This document shows positions 1 to 8,736 of a DNA stretch of 64,000 bases, piece by piece (within the stretch, counting starts at the first letter, position 1; each line of letters opens with the position of its first letter). The notes beneath the pieces were generated by a model, which was not told the origin of the DNA, made no database searches, and saw nothing but the letters and a program-made list of their open reading frames with translations. This DNA comes from JAJPXC01 sp964562375 (GTDB taxonomy: Bacteria; Bacteroidota; Bacteroidia; Bacteroidales; Muribaculaceae), in NCBI GenBank assembly GCA_964562375.1, contig CAZLSW010000005.1:10936-74935 (forward strand), written 5' to 3'. The position numbers were made by a program, and so were the translations under genes.

Positions 1-1710
1 CTTGACGACATCGACTCCACCGCCCGCATCTCCGTCAACCAGCTCACCCTGCCCATCACAATCGACCCCGTCACCCTTTCCTCCATGGTCAACCTCAAGG
101 AAGGTCAAGCCATCAAAGTGGCTCGTGACGCCCAGGGCAACGAGTTTTACGCCATCGTTCAGCAGGGAACGTTCTCCGCTCAATCGGTAAACGTTCCCCA
201 GGTGCACGTCAACGCCCCCACAATCCCATCTTCCACCCAGACTATCAACGCCTCGGTATCCAAGCTCCGCGCCGCCACTGGTGAGGTTGTCTTCCCCCTC
301 CAATCCAAGGTGAGCGACTTCAGCTACACCGAGGACGGCGTCGACCCGGCCATCGTGTCAATCTCCTCCTTCAAGGGCCAGGTGTCCATGGATTGGACGA
401 TCTCCCTCCCCGACGCCTCCTCGGCCATCAACGGCTGCACATTCCGCAACGTAGTCCTTCAACTTCCCAAGGGCCTCGACCTCACCGAGGACGAGGGCGG
501 CACGTATAACCCCGCCACTGGCGAACTGCTCCTCCCCGACGGATACCGCTCGGGAGCCAAGATGGAGCTTAGGCTCGCCGCCAAGGCCGTCGACTTCGTG
601 GCCGCCGGTGGCACCCTCTCCAACCATCGACTGAGCTACACCGGCGACATCTATCTCAAGAGCGGTGAGGCTGTAATCACAGCCGCCGATGTCAAGAGTG
701 GAGCTACAATCCCCACATCCTTGACCCTGAGAATGGACTACAAGTTCTCGGACATCGACATCACAGCATTCACCGGCGAAATCGAGTACGACATCAAGGG
801 ATTCAACATCCCCGACATCTCCCTGGCCAACCTCCCCGACGTGTTCTCCCAGGACGAAACTCACCTCAAGCTTTCCGACCCCTGCGTCCTGCTTCAAATC
901 GTCAACCCGTTGCAGCCCTACAACCTCACCTCCGAGATGGGATTCTCCCTCACCGCCCTGCGCAACGGATACCCCTCCAAGACCTACAGCATCGACGCTG
1001 GCACATTCCAAATCACCCGTCCCAACCACAACGCCACATATAATTATTGTGTAGGCCCAGAGCTACTCGGCTACGCCCCCACAATCATCCCCAACGGCGA
1101 CGAAACCGAGACCTTCGACTCCCAGAAGTTCTTCACCCCCGCCTCCCCCGAGCTGGTTAAATTTAGCCAATTGGAGGACGTGATCTACGGCAACGGCATT
1201 CCCCGCTCGCTCAAGGTCGACCTCGGCACACCACGCATCCCGTGCCAGACTGTCACCGACTTCCCCCTCAACGACGGCAACCTCGACTTCCAAGGCTCCT
1301 ACCTGCTCTTTGCGCCCATGGCCTTTGAGGCTGGCTCACAGGTAGTTTACGCGGATGTAGTCGACGGCTGGAACGACGAGGATGTCGATCACATGGTGGT
1401 CGAAAAACTCACCGTTACCCTTACCGTCACCAGCGAGCTCCCCGTCGAAGGTGTCCTCTCGGGATATCCCATCGACAAGGAGGGCAAGCAGATCGGCAAC
1501 TGCACCATCAAGTCGGTTACTATCCCCGCCGGGTGCACCGACCTCCCTCTCTCCCTTGAAAACGAAGGCGGCGACATTACCCACCTCGACGGTATCTACT
1601 ACCGCTGTGTGGCCACCTCGAGTGGCAACTCGGCCCTATCGCCCAACCTCACCGTTACCCTCAAGGATATGCGACCCACAGTGACTGGATATTACGAAAA
1701 AGAACTCTAA
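1..1710 (+). CDS. Secreted/surface protein of unknown function (5' end cut by window)
   Basis: The reading frame is open from base 1 and runs to the TAA at 1708-1710. The gene therefore begins upstream, and the ATG at 85 is only an internal methionine. The visible 569 residues have no transmembrane segment. They are rich in Asp, Gly, Pro and Thr and in alternating beta-type stretches, as in Bacteroidota surface or periplasmic beta-sandwich proteins. I recognise no family or catalytic motif. The stop lies 14 bases before the next start, on the same strand, so the two genes probably share an operon and may act together at the outer membrane. Third positions are strongly C-biased, as in the neighbouring core genes, so there is no sign of transfer. 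The frame is secure; the function is unknown. Confidence 0.75.
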   Translation, partial: LDDIDSTARISVNQLTLPITIDPVTLSSMVNLKEGQAIKVARDAQGNEFYAIVQQGTFSAQSVNVPQVHVNAPTIPSSTQTINASVSKLRAATGEVVFPLQSKVSDFSYTEDGVDPAIVSISSFKGQVSMDWTISLPDASSAINGCTFRNVVLQLPKGLDLTEDEGGTYNPATGELLLPDGYRSGAKMELRLAAKAVDFVAAGGTLSNHRLSYTGDIYLKSGEAVITAADVKSGATIPTSLTLRMDYKFSDIDITAFTGEIEYDIKGFNIPDISLANLPDVFSQDETHLKLSDPCVLLQIVNPLQPYNLTSEMGFSLTALRNGYPSKTYSIDAGTFQITRPNHNATYNYCVGPELLGYAPTIIPNGDETETFDSQKFFTPASPELVKFSQLEDVIYGNGIPRSLKVDLGTPRIPCQTVTDFPLNDGNLDFQGSYLLFAPMAFEAGSQVVYADVVDGWNDEDVDHMVVEKLTVTLTVTSELPVEGVLSGYPIDKEGKQIGNCTIKSVTIPAGCTDLPLSLENEGGDITHLDGIYYRCVATSSGNSALSPNLTVTLKDMRPTVTGYYEKEL

Positions 1711-1724
1711 ACCTTTCTACCACA

Positions 1725-3089
1725 ATGAAAAAGCAACTTATCGCAGCCACCGCAGCGCTGCTCGCAATATCAGCCACAGCCCAAAACACCCGCTCGGGCT
1801 ACTTCGTCGACAACTACACCTATCGCTTCGAGCTTAACCCCGCCTATGGCCTCGACAAAAACTTCGTCGCCACACCCGGCTTGGGTAACATCAACACCGC
1901 GATTAACGGCAACATCGGCCTCAACGACGTCTTCTATAACGTCAACGGCAAGACTACTACCTTCCTCAACCCCAACATCTCGGCCGCTACCGTGATGAAC
2001 AACCTCAAGGACAACAACCGCGTGGGCGCCGATATCAAAATCACCGTCCTCGCCGGCGGCTTCAAGGCCTGGGGTGGTTACAACACCGTAGCCGTTAACG
2101 CCCGCTCAAGCGTAGGTGCCAAGGTGCCTAAATCAATCTTCTCCCTGATGAAAGAAGGCGTATCCAACAAGGAATACGACATCACCGACATCCGCGCGTT
2201 CGGCAACGCCTATGCCGAATTAGCATTCAACCACTCCCGCGACATCACCAAGGAATGGCGTGTGGGCGCGGCAATGAAATTCCTCATCGGCGGCGCAAAC
2301 ATTGACGCACGCCTCAACAACGCACGCCTCAACCTCAACCCCGACGGTTGGCACATCATCGCCGACGGCCACATGAACGCCAACGTCAAGGGCTTCTACT
2401 ACAAGACCAAATACGACGAGGATTACGACCGCGTATACGTTGACGGCATGGACGTCGACCACTCCGGCGTCAACGGCTTCGGCCTCGCTTGGGATCTCGG
2501 CGTCGTTTATTCCCCCTCGGCCCTGCCCGACTGGAAATTCTCCCTCGCACTGCTCGACCTCGGTTTCATCCACTGGAACAACAACGTCGAGGCTTCCACC
2601 AACGGCGTCAAGGAGTTCATTACCAACGACTACACATTCAACGCCGACGAGGATATGCCCAACGGCTTCGACAACGAATGGGATCGCGTGAAGGAGGACT
2701 TCACCGCCCTCTACGAGCTCGAGGACAACGGCGACCTCGGTGGCCAAACCCGCTCCCTCGGCGCGACAATGAACGTGGGCGTTGAGTATACCCTTCCCAT
2801 GTATAAAGCCCTGAAATTCGGCCTGTTGAACACCACCCGAATCCAAGGAGCATTCTCCTGGACCGACTTCCGCCTGTCGGCCAACATCGCTCCCGCCAAG
2901 GTTATCGACGGTGGTATCAACTTCGCCGCCGGTACCTTCGGATGCTCCTTCGGTTGGCTCGTAAACCTCCACGCCGGAGCCTACAACATGTTCGTCGGCA
3001 TGGACCACACAATGGGCAAGCTCTGCAAGCAAGGCGTCCCCCTCTCCTCCAACGCCCAGATCAACTTCGGTATCAACTGGCTCTTCTAG
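1725..3089 (+). CDS. Outer-membrane protein, DUF5723-like
   Basis: A 454-residue protein with a clear signal peptide (MKKQLIAATAALLAISATAQ). It continues with a mature N-terminus containing NPAYG and with many alternating amphipathic strands, ending in the aromatic residues NWLF. A terminal Phe after an amphipathic strand is typical of outer-membrane beta-barrels. The layout, with a YRFELNPAYG-like opening and a barrel ending in a terminal Phe, resembles DUF5723 proteins of Bacteroidales, whose function is not known. It follows the truncated surface-protein gene by 14 bases, suggesting co-transcription. A hairpin-repeat cluster lies just downstream and could end transcription. Membrane localisation is likely; the family name is from memory and less certain. 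Confidence 0.6.
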   Translation: MKKQLIAATAALLAISATAQNTRSGYFVDNYTYRFELNPAYGLDKNFVATPGLGNINTAINGNIGLNDVFYNVNGKTTTFLNPNISAATVMNNLKDNNRVGADIKITVLAGGFKAWGGYNTVAVNARSSVGAKVPKSIFSLMKEGVSNKEYDITDIRAFGNAYAELAFNHSRDITKEWRVGAAMKFLIGGANIDARLNNARLNLNPDGWHIIADGHMNANVKGFYYKTKYDEDYDRVYVDGMDVDHSGVNGFGLAWDLGVVYSPSALPDWKFSLALLDLGFIHWNNNVEASTNGVKEFITNDYTFNADEDMPNGFDNEWDRVKEDFTALYELEDNGDLGGQTRSLGATMNVGVEYTLPMYKALKFGLLNTTRIQGAFSWTDFRLSANIAPAKVIDGGINFAAGTFGCSFGWLVNLHAGAYNMFVGMDHTMGKLCKQGVPLSSNAQINFGINWLF

Positions 3090-3141
3090 GGGAGTCTAGG
3101 GGGCCCGCCTTGGTCGGCCATCACGCCAAGCTAGGCCGGAA

Positions 3142-3283
3142 GTCGGGCCGTGCCGGCCCGACAGACCACCACTGTCCCGCCGACACGGCGGGACCTCCTA
3201 CTTAAGCCGCCGACACGGCGGGATCTCCTACTTAACCCCCTCCTCATCAACCCACTGTGCCCCGCGGCTGAGCCGCGGGGCAC
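3142..3283. repeat. GC hairpin repeat cluster A
   Basis: Four hairpins. Unit 1 has arms at 3142-3150 and 3154-3162 (GTCGGGCCG, loop TGC). Unit 2 has arms at 3174-3182 and 3186-3194 (GTCCCGCCG, loop ACA), followed by CTCCTACTTA. Unit 3 is a shortened copy with arms at 3206-3212 and 3216-3224, again followed by CTCCTACTTA. A longer 12-bp hairpin has arms at 3257-3268 and 3272-3283. Units 1 and 2 have different but self-complementary stems. The cluster lies between the outer-membrane protein gene and the ATPase gene, where it may end transcription. Confidence 0.85.
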
Positions 3284-3287
3284 TTTA

Positions 3288-3341
3288 TTGCGAAAATTCC
3301 GTTGCGAAATTTTCGCAATCGCAGGAATTTTTGTACCTTTG
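3288..3341 (+). promoter_or_regulatory. Promoter with overlapping palindrome for the ATPase gene
   Basis: TACCTTTG at 3334-3341 matches the Bacteroidota -7 box (TAnnTTTG). The coding ATG at 3352 is only ten bases after the box, so the mRNA would have almost no leader. An 11-bp inverted repeat (TTGCGAAAATT at 3288-3298, complement at 3308-3318) covers the region where the -33 element would lie, and no good TTTG is seen there. The placement would suit an operator. The palindrome and -7 box are seen; repression is inferred. Confidence 0.55.
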
Positions 3342-3351
3342 TAAAAAATCC

Positions 3352-4479
3352 ATGAGTATGGAGAAATTAGACAACCCATTCGTTATCCAAGGCTACGTGG
3401 GAAGCCAATATTTCTGCGACCGCGAGAGAGAAACAACCGATCTGTTGCAAGCTCTTCGCAGCGGTCGCAACGTGAGCTTAATCAGTCCTCGAAGAATGGG
3501 CAAATCGGGGCTAATACACCACGCCTTCCACAAAGTGGGGAAAGAGTCGCCAGAGGTGAAATGCTTCTACCTCGACATTTTTCACACGCGCTCGCTTAAC
3601 GATTTCATACAGACCTTGGCCAACGCCGTCTTTGGAGCGTTGGACTCCAAGGCCGAACGCTTGTGGCATATACTTGTCGCGACTCTAAGCCACTGCCGCC
3701 CCGTTTTGAGCACCGACAGCCTTACCGGAGCCCCTACACTCACCCTTGACATTACACCTGAAAACGAGCATCGCACTCTCGAGGATATTTTTCGATATTT
3801 AAATGCCTCTGGTCAACGCATTTACATGGCCATTGACGAGTTTCAACAGGTCGCCGAATATCCGGAAAAAGGGGTGGAAGCTCTATTGCGCTCATATATA
3901 CAGCAATCCCCACGATTGTCGTTTGTGTTTGCCGGGAGCAAAAAGCATCTGATGCAACAGATGTTTACAATGCCTCAGCGCCCTTTTTATCAATCAACCC
4001 AGACTCTATCATTAAAGGAAATCTCGCAAGACCGTTACTTGGAGTTCGCTCAACGGATGCTCAAACCCTACGGCAAGGAAATCACGGCAGAAGCTTTTCA
4101 ATACATATACGAAAACGTCCTGGGGCATACTTACTATATTCAGTATTGGCTGAGCAAAACATTTGACGCGAAAACCGATGCAATCGACTTGACAACGGTT
4201 AAACTCGTCCTCGATAAAATTCTTAAGGAGGAGGATGACAACTTCTTCGCTTACACGTCATTACTCACGTCATCGCAAACTCGGATATTGCGGGCAATAG
4301 CACAGGAACGAAGGTTGTCAACTCCCTATTCCATCGAGATGGTGAAGCGCTACGATTTACCTTCCACAAGCACTATCCGCAGTGCAATCAAAACGTTGGT
4401 GGATAAGGAATTTTTGATTGATGAGCGGGGGGTGTTTTCAGTGTACAATCGCTTCTTTATGCTGTGGCTTGCAAGATAA
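3352..4479 (+). CDS. ATP-binding protein, AAA-type (archaeal-type ATPase family)
   Basis: A 375-residue P-loop ATPase. The Walker A loop is SPRRMGKSGLI near residue 46 and a Walker B-like strand is IYMAIDEFQQ near residue 158. The C-terminal third, with YSIEMVKRYDLPSTSTIRSAI, looks like a winged helix. This layout (NPFVIQGYVG opening, RRMGKS loop, wHTH tail) matches the large, poorly characterised archaeal-type ATPase family (PF01637-like) that is common in Bacteroidota. Some members are linked to defence or mobile elements. A TTG seven codons upstream is in frame, but it lies within the -7 box, so ATG 3352 (or 3358) is preferred. It is a single gene, more AT-rich than its neighbours, flanked by hairpin repeats upstream and by the oxidase promoter downstream. 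The family is fairly sure; the role is unknown. Confidence 0.75.
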   Translation: MSMEKLDNPFVIQGYVGSQYFCDRERETTDLLQALRSGRNVSLISPRRMGKSGLIHHAFHKVGKESPEVKCFYLDIFHTRSLNDFIQTLANAVFGALDSKAERLWHILVATLSHCRPVLSTDSLTGAPTLTLDITPENEHRTLEDIFRYLNASGQRIYMAIDEFQQVAEYPEKGVEALLRSYIQQSPRLSFVFAGSKKHLMQQMFTMPQRPFYQSTQTLSLKEISQDRYLEFAQRMLKPYGKEITAEAFQYIYENVLGHTYYIQYWLSKTFDAKTDAIDLTTVKLVLDKILKEEDDNFFAYTSLLTSSQTRILRAIAQERRLSTPYSIEMVKRYDLPSTSTIRSAIKTLVDKEFLIDERGVFSVYNRFFMLWLAR

Positions 4480-4490
4480 TTTGCCATTTT

Positions 4491-4522
4491 TTTGGCCGTT
4501 CGGCGAAAGTTGCCTAAATTTG
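4491..4522 (+). promoter_or_regulatory. Promoter of the cytochrome bd operon
   Basis: TTTG at 4491-4494 and TAAATTTG at 4515-4522, with 20 bases between, is a near-perfect Bacteroidota -33/-7 pair. It starts just after the ATPase stop codon and 22 bases ahead of the DUF4492 ATG. Confidence 0.75.
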
Positions 4523-4543
4523 GAGCGGAGAACTTGTAATGCC

Positions 4544-4771
4544 ATGATGAAACGACTCCAGAAAGCGGCCCGAGGCGTGTGGCGATTCTATTACGACGGC
4601 TTCCGTAGCATGACCGTCGGCCGCTCGCTGTGGATACTGATCATCGTAAAGGTGGCTGTGCTGCTGCTCGTGTTCAAGTTGCTGTTCTTCCCCGACGTGC
4701 TCCAGCGCGACTACCCCGACGACCAGGCCCGCGCCGAGGCCGTCCGCCAATCCCTCTCTCACCCTCGATAG
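4544..4771 (+). CDS. DUF4492 small membrane protein of the cyd operon
   Basis: A 75-residue protein starting MMKRLQKAARGVWRFYYDGFRSMTVGR and followed by one hydrophobic helix (about residues 27-47, ILIIVKVAVLLLVFKLLFF). The FYYDGFR-M-T-GR pattern followed by a single membrane helix is the known look of DUF4492, a family found almost always directly upstream of cydA in Bacteroidota. It may be a small accessory subunit or assembly factor of the bd oxidase, by analogy with CydX; that is inference. A longer reading frame starts at 4418 inside the preceding gene, but its extra residues look non-coding and the promoter at 4491-4522 fixes the start at 4544 or 4547. The stop codon touches a three-copy heptamer repeat. 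Confidence 0.85.
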   Translation: MMKRLQKAARGVWRFYYDGFRSMTVGRSLWILIIVKVAVLLLVFKLLFFPDVLQRDYPDDQARAEAVRQSLSHPR

Positions 4772-4792
4772 AGTGCATAGTGCATAGTGCAT
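4772..4792. repeat. Heptanucleotide repeat AGTGCAT x3
   Basis: Three perfect copies of AGTGCAT begin one base after the DUF4492 stop codon. This is one of several heptamer arrays at gene ends in the window. Confidence 0.9.
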
Positions 4793-4841
4793 AATTAAAG
4801 GATCTAAAAGTTTCAACTTAAATAACCAAAGAAAAACTATT

Positions 4842-6401
4842 ATGGATGATTTGATGACTGTGGTCGACTGGTCGCGATGGCAATTCGCGTTAACGGCCAT
4901 GTACCATTGGCTTTTCGTCCCCCTCACGATCGGCCTTTCGCTAATCGTGGGTATCATGGAAAGCATCTACGTCAAGACCGGCCACGAGCGCTGGAAACGC
5001 ATCACTAAATTCTGGATGACTCTGTTCGGCATCAACTTCGCGTGTGGTGTCGCCACGGGTATTATCTTGGAATTTGAGTTCGGCACCAACTGGAGCAACT
5101 ACTCATGGTTCGTAGGAGACATCTTCGGTGCCCCTCTCGCTATCGAGGGCCTCTTCGCCTTCTTCCTCGAGTCGACCTTTGTGGCCGTCATGTTCTTCGG
5201 CTGGAACAAGGTGGGCAAGGGCTTCCACCTGGCCGCCACATGGTTGACCGCTTTCGGTGTGTGCCTCTCCGCCCTGTGGATCCTCGTGGCCAACTCATGG
5301 ATGCAGTACCCGGCGGGTATGGAGTTCGACCCGGCGCAGATGCGCAACGTCATGGACTCGTTCTGGGACGTGGTCTTCTCCCCGGTGGCCGTCAACAAAT
5401 TCTTCCACACCGTCTTCTCGGGCTGGGTGCTCGGTGGCGTGTTCGTCATCGGCGTAAGCTGCTGGTTCATGTGGCGTAAGCGCCACGTGCCCATGGCCGT
5501 CAGCTCCATCAAGGTGGCCGTGTGGGTAGGTGTCATCGGCATCCTCCTCACTATCTGGACCGGCGACGGCTCGGCAGTTGTAGTAGCCCGCGTGCAGCCC
5601 ATGAAGCTCGCCGCTATGGAGGGCCTCTACCACGGCACTAAGGGCCAGAGCCTCGTGGGCTTTGGCGTGCTCAACCCCTTGAAGGAGCCGGGAAACGACG
5701 AGCCTGAAATGCTCTTCTCGGTCGACATCCCCAAGGGACTGTCGATTCTGGCCAACCACGACCCCGAGTCGTTCGTGGCCGGTATTGACGACCTCATCGC
5801 CGGCGTGTCGATCGACGCCAACGGCGACACCATCAACACCGTAAGCTACGCCGAGCGCATCGCCCGAGGCAAAGCCTCCCACGAGGCCCTGCGCCGATTC
5901 GACGAGGCGATGGCCCAAGGCGACACAGCCGCGATGGACGCCGCGCGCGCCGACATCAAGAAGGACTTCCCCTACTTCGGTTACGGCTACTACGACGACC
6001 CCAAGGATCTCGTTCCCCCAGTGGGTGTCACCTTCTACTTCTTCCGCGTGATGGTGATCTTGGGCGGATTCCTCTTCGTTTGGCTCGTCGGGATGTGGTT
6101 TGCCGCCTACCGCAAGCCCACCGCGCTTGAGAACAAGTGGGTGTGCTGGCTGGGTCTCCTAAGCATCGCCCTCGTGTGGATCTGCTCCGAGGCCGGCTGG
6201 ATTGTGGCCGAGGTAGGCCGTCAACCTTGGGTGATTCAGGACCTTATGCCCACCCGCGCCGCCATCTCGGAGGTGCAGAGCGGCTCGGTAATTACAACCT
6301 TCTGGATGTTTGCCGCAGTGTTCACCGCCATGCTCATCGCCGAGGCAAGCATCATGCTCCGCTACATCGGCAAGGTTACTAAAAGCAATGATGAATTTTA
6401 A
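4842..6401 (+). CDS. cydA: Cytochrome bd quinol oxidase subunit I
   Basis: A 519-residue, multi-helix membrane protein. It carries the conserved N-terminal MYHWLFVPLTIGLS segment (heme-ligand His22), the EFGTNWSNYSWFVGDIFGAPLAIEG signature region (quoted here in parts: EFGTNWSNYS, GAPLAIEG), and the Q-loop end EVGRQPWVIQDLMPTRAAIS near residue 455. It contains a long periplasmic loop typical of CydA. With CydB it oxidises menaquinol and reduces oxygen to water in the cytoplasmic membrane with high oxygen affinity. It is used by gut Bacteroidales for microaerobic respiration and oxygen defence. It lies between the DUF4492 gene and cydB (15-base gap), in one operon from the promoter at 4491. 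The identification is certain and the start is clear. Confidence 0.97.
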   Translation: MDDLMTVVDWSRWQFALTAMYHWLFVPLTIGLSLIVGIMESIYVKTGHERWKRITKFWMTLFGINFACGVATGIILEFEFGTNWSNYSWFVGDIFGAPLAIEGLFAFFLESTFVAVMFFGWNKVGKGFHLAATWLTAFGVCLSALWILVANSWMQYPAGMEFDPAQMRNVMDSFWDVVFSPVAVNKFFHTVFSGWVLGGVFVIGVSCWFMWRKRHVPMAVSSIKVAVWVGVIGILLTIWTGDGSAVVVARVQPMKLAAMEGLYHGTKGQSLVGFGVLNPLKEPGNDEPEMLFSVDIPKGLSILANHDPESFVAGIDDLIAGVSIDANGDTINTVSYAERIARGKASHEALRRFDEAMAQGDTAAMDAARADIKKDFPYFGYGYYDDPKDLVPPVGVTFYFFRVMVILGGFLFVWLVGMWFAAYRKPTALENKWVCWLGLLSIALVWICSEAGWIVAEVGRQPWVIQDLMPTRAAISEVQSGSVITTFWMFAAVFTAMLIAEASIMLRYIGKVTKSNDEF

Positions 6402-6416
6402 ACGATTGACCTGATT

Positions 6417-7559
6417 ATGACTACTTTAGAAGCATTACAAAATTACTGGTGGTTGCTGATTTGCGTCTTGGGCGCAATCCTCGTGCTCATGCTCATGGTG
6501 CAGGGCGGTCAATCGATGCTGATGTGCACCCGCGAGGAGATCGACCGCACGATGATGGTCAACTCCCTGGGTCGCAAGTGGGAATTGACATTCACCACCC
6601 TCGTTGTGTTTGGCGGCGCTTTCTTCGCCTCCTTCCCATTGTTCTACTCCACCAGCTTCGGCGGTGCCTACTGGCTGTGGATGTTGATTCTGTTCAGCTT
6701 TGTTATTCAGGCCGTTAGCTATGAGTTCCGTCGCAAACCCGGCAATATCTTTGGCACGCGCACCTACGACGCCTGCTTGCTGATCAACGGCTGCGTGGGC
6801 TGCATCCTGCTGGGCGTGGCCGTGGCAATGATGTTCTTCGGCGCCGAGTTTGACGTCGCCAAGGGCAACATCCTCGACGGCTCCTCGCCCGTGATCTCCA
6901 CCTGGTCACCGCCCCACGGCTTGGAGGCGATTGTCTCCCTGCGCTGCCTCTGCCTGGGCGTGGCCGTGCTGTTCCTTGCTCGCACGCAAGCCGCACTCTA
7001 CTTCCTCAACAACATCGACGGCGACGAGCGTTTCGCCTCCTTGAACCGCCGCCGCGTCCTCATCAACGGCCTGATCTTCGTGGTATTCTTCCTGGGCTTC
7101 CTCGCCCTGATTTTCTTCCACAACGGCTGGGAATATGGCGCCGACGGCTCGATCACCGAGGCCTACGGCAAATATTTCTGGAACCTGCTGGATCTCTGGT
7201 GGTTTGGCATCTGCTTCGTGTTAGGAGTGCTGATGGTACTCTACGCCATCGGACGCTCAGCCTTCGACGCCCACTGGAAGCGCGGCATCTGGTGGAGTGG
7301 TCTCGGCACCGTCCTGGTAGTCACCGCTTTGCTCGCCATCGCTGGCTACAACAACACCCCCTACTACCCCTCGCTGCTCAACCCCGAGGCTTCGTTGACG
7401 ATACGCAACTCCTCGTCAACCGAGTTCACCTTGACGGTAATGACCTGGGTATCAGGCGTGGTGCCTATCGTAGTGGCCTATATCGCCTACGTGTGGTACC
7501 GCATGGACCGCCAGCCCATCACCCCCGCCGAGATGGAAGCACCTGGACACAAGTATTAA
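6417..7559 (+). CDS. cydB: Cytochrome bd quinol oxidase subunit II
   Basis: A 380-residue membrane protein with about eight or nine hydrophobic helices. It opens with LEALQNYWWLLICVLGAILVLMLMVQGGQS and contains WxxxGLE-type (HGLEAIVSLRCLCLG) and FHNGWEYG segments typical of CydB from Bacteroidota. It forms the heterodimer with CydA and stabilises the haem-bearing subunit. It starts 15 bases after cydA, so the two are co-translated. The stop codon lies in the first arm of a 16-bp perfect inverted repeat (7548-7582), and a classical terminator follows at 7619-7648. The identification is certain. Confidence 0.96.
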   Translation: MTTLEALQNYWWLLICVLGAILVLMLMVQGGQSMLMCTREEIDRTMMVNSLGRKWELTFTTLVVFGGAFFASFPLFYSTSFGGAYWLWMLILFSFVIQAVSYEFRRKPGNIFGTRTYDACLLINGCVGCILLGVAVAMMFFGAEFDVAKGNILDGSSPVISTWSPPHGLEAIVSLRCLCLGVAVLFLARTQAALYFLNNIDGDERFASLNRRRVLINGLIFVVFFLGFLALIFFHNGWEYGADGSITEAYGKYFWNLLDLWWFGICFVLGVLMVLYAIGRSAFDAHWKRGIWWSGLGTVLVVTALLAIAGYNNTPYYPSLLNPEASLTIRNSSSTEFTLTVMTWVSGVVPIVVAYIAYVWYRMDRQPITPAEMEAPGHKY

Positions 7560-7603
7560 GGCCTGGGGCCTTAATACTTGTGGCCAAGGATGAAGTATTA
7601 AGG
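7548..7603 (+). promoter_or_regulatory. 16-bp inverted repeat over the cydB stop, with a third competing arm
   Basis: Arm 1 (7548-7563, CACAAGTATTAAGGCC) and arm 2 (7567-7582) are perfectly complementary over 16 bp with a 3-base loop. Arm 1 contains the cydB stop codon. An extra copy of AAGTATTAAGG at 7593-7603 can also pair with arm 2 (7569-7579), giving two mutually exclusive hairpins. This could be an mRNA-stabilising end or a switch ahead of the terminator. The structure is seen; the function is inferred. Confidence 0.7.
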
Positions 7604-7618
7604 TTAAAGGATAATGGA

Positions 7619-7648
7619 GCGAGCGGAAACCATTCCGCTCGCTTTGTT
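7619..7648 (+). terminator. Rho-independent terminator of the cyd operon
   Basis: GCGAGCGGAA (7619-7628) pairs perfectly with 7633-7642 across the loop ACCA, and the stem is followed by TTTGTTGTTG. It lies 60 bases after cydB. Confidence 0.85.
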
Positions 7649-7674
7649 GTTGTAACAATAAAATCGCTACAACT

Positions 7675-8736
7675 ATGAAGCTACAATCTATCCTCATCGG
7701 CGCCGCCGCGCTCGTGGCCGCCGCATCAGCCCCGCAGACGGCCTCCGCCTGCTCCCGTATATTATATGTAGGCGACACCACCGCTACCGCCAACGAGCAG
7801 CTACGCATCGTGGGCCGCTCGCTCGACTGGGCAACGCCCATCCCCACCAACATCTACGTCTACCCCCGCGGCATGCACAAGGTGGGCAACACCACCCCCG
7901 GCTCGATTGAGTGGACCTCGAAATACGGTGCCGTCTACGCCGTGAGCTACGACGGCGGCATCACCGAAGGCATGAACGAGAAAGGCTTGGTAATCAACGG
8001 ATTGTTCTGCCGTGGCACCGTCTACGACAACGAGGAGACAATGAAACTCCCCGGTATGTCGCTCGCCGTATTCGTGGGCTGGCTACTCGACATGAACGCA
8101 ACCACGGCCGAGGTAGTGGAGGTGCTCCGGGAGCACAACTTCAACATCTCGGGAGCCACTTTCGACGGTGGCACGGTATCGGCTCTCCACTGGGGCATCA
8201 CCGACCCCTCGGGAGCCTGCGCGGTGCTGGAATTTGACCACGGCGACGTGAAGGTCTACACCGGCCAGGACCTCCCAGCCTTGACCAACGACCCCGACTT
8301 CCCCGCCATGAACGCCATCAACGACTACTGGGTGAAAGTGGGTGGCGAGAACTTCCTCCCCGGCACCGTCAAGAGCCCCGATCGCTACGCCCGCGGCTAC
8401 TTCTTCCAGGGCCACGTTGAGCGCACAAACGACGCCGACCTCGGTCTGACGATCATCCGCACGATCCTGTTCAACGTCTCAGTCCCCTATAAGTACACAG
8501 TCTCGACCGAGAAGAACGTGTCCTCCACCCAGTGGCGCTCGTTTGCCAACCTGCGCGACCGCCTCTACTACTTCGACTTGGTGACCAACCGCGGCATCTA
8601 CTTCGTCGACCTCAAGGCCCTCGACCTCTACCCCGGCGCCCCGGTGCTCAAGCTCGTCACCACCGACTACCCCGACTTCTCGGGCTGCATCAACTCCAAG
8701 CTGAAAGAATCCAAGCCCTTCACCCCTATGTATTAA
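7675..8736 (+). CDS. Linear amide C-N hydrolase, choloylglycine hydrolase / penicillin V acylase family (secreted)
   Basis: A 353-residue Ntn-type hydrolase. A signal peptide (about residues 1-25, ending TASA) is cut directly before Cys26, which would become the N-terminal nucleophile of the mature enzyme. Family residues that can be placed are Arg48 and Asp51 in GRSLDW, Asn in GLVINGLFC, and Asn in LTNDPDFP followed by an Arg in PDRYARG. Members cleave linear amides such as conjugated bile salts, penicillin V or N-acyl amino acids, and bile-salt hydrolases of gut Bacteroides share this exported form. The substrate cannot be told from sequence alone. It is a single gene after the cyd terminator. 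The stop codon lies in the first copy of a 20-bp direct repeat. Confidence 0.88.
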   Translation: MKLQSILIGAAALVAAASAPQTASACSRILYVGDTTATANEQLRIVGRSLDWATPIPTNIYVYPRGMHKVGNTTPGSIEWTSKYGAVYAVSYDGGITEGMNEKGLVINGLFCRGTVYDNEETMKLPGMSLAVFVGWLLDMNATTAEVVEVLREHNFNISGATFDGGTVSALHWGITDPSGACAVLEFDHGDVKVYTGQDLPALTNDPDFPAMNAINDYWVKVGGENFLPGTVKSPDRYARGYFFQGHVERTNDADLGLTIIRTILFNVSVPYKYTVSTEKNVSSTQWRSFANLRDRLYYFDLVTNRGIYFVDLKALDLYPGAPVLKLVTTDYPDFSGCINSKLKESKPFTPMY

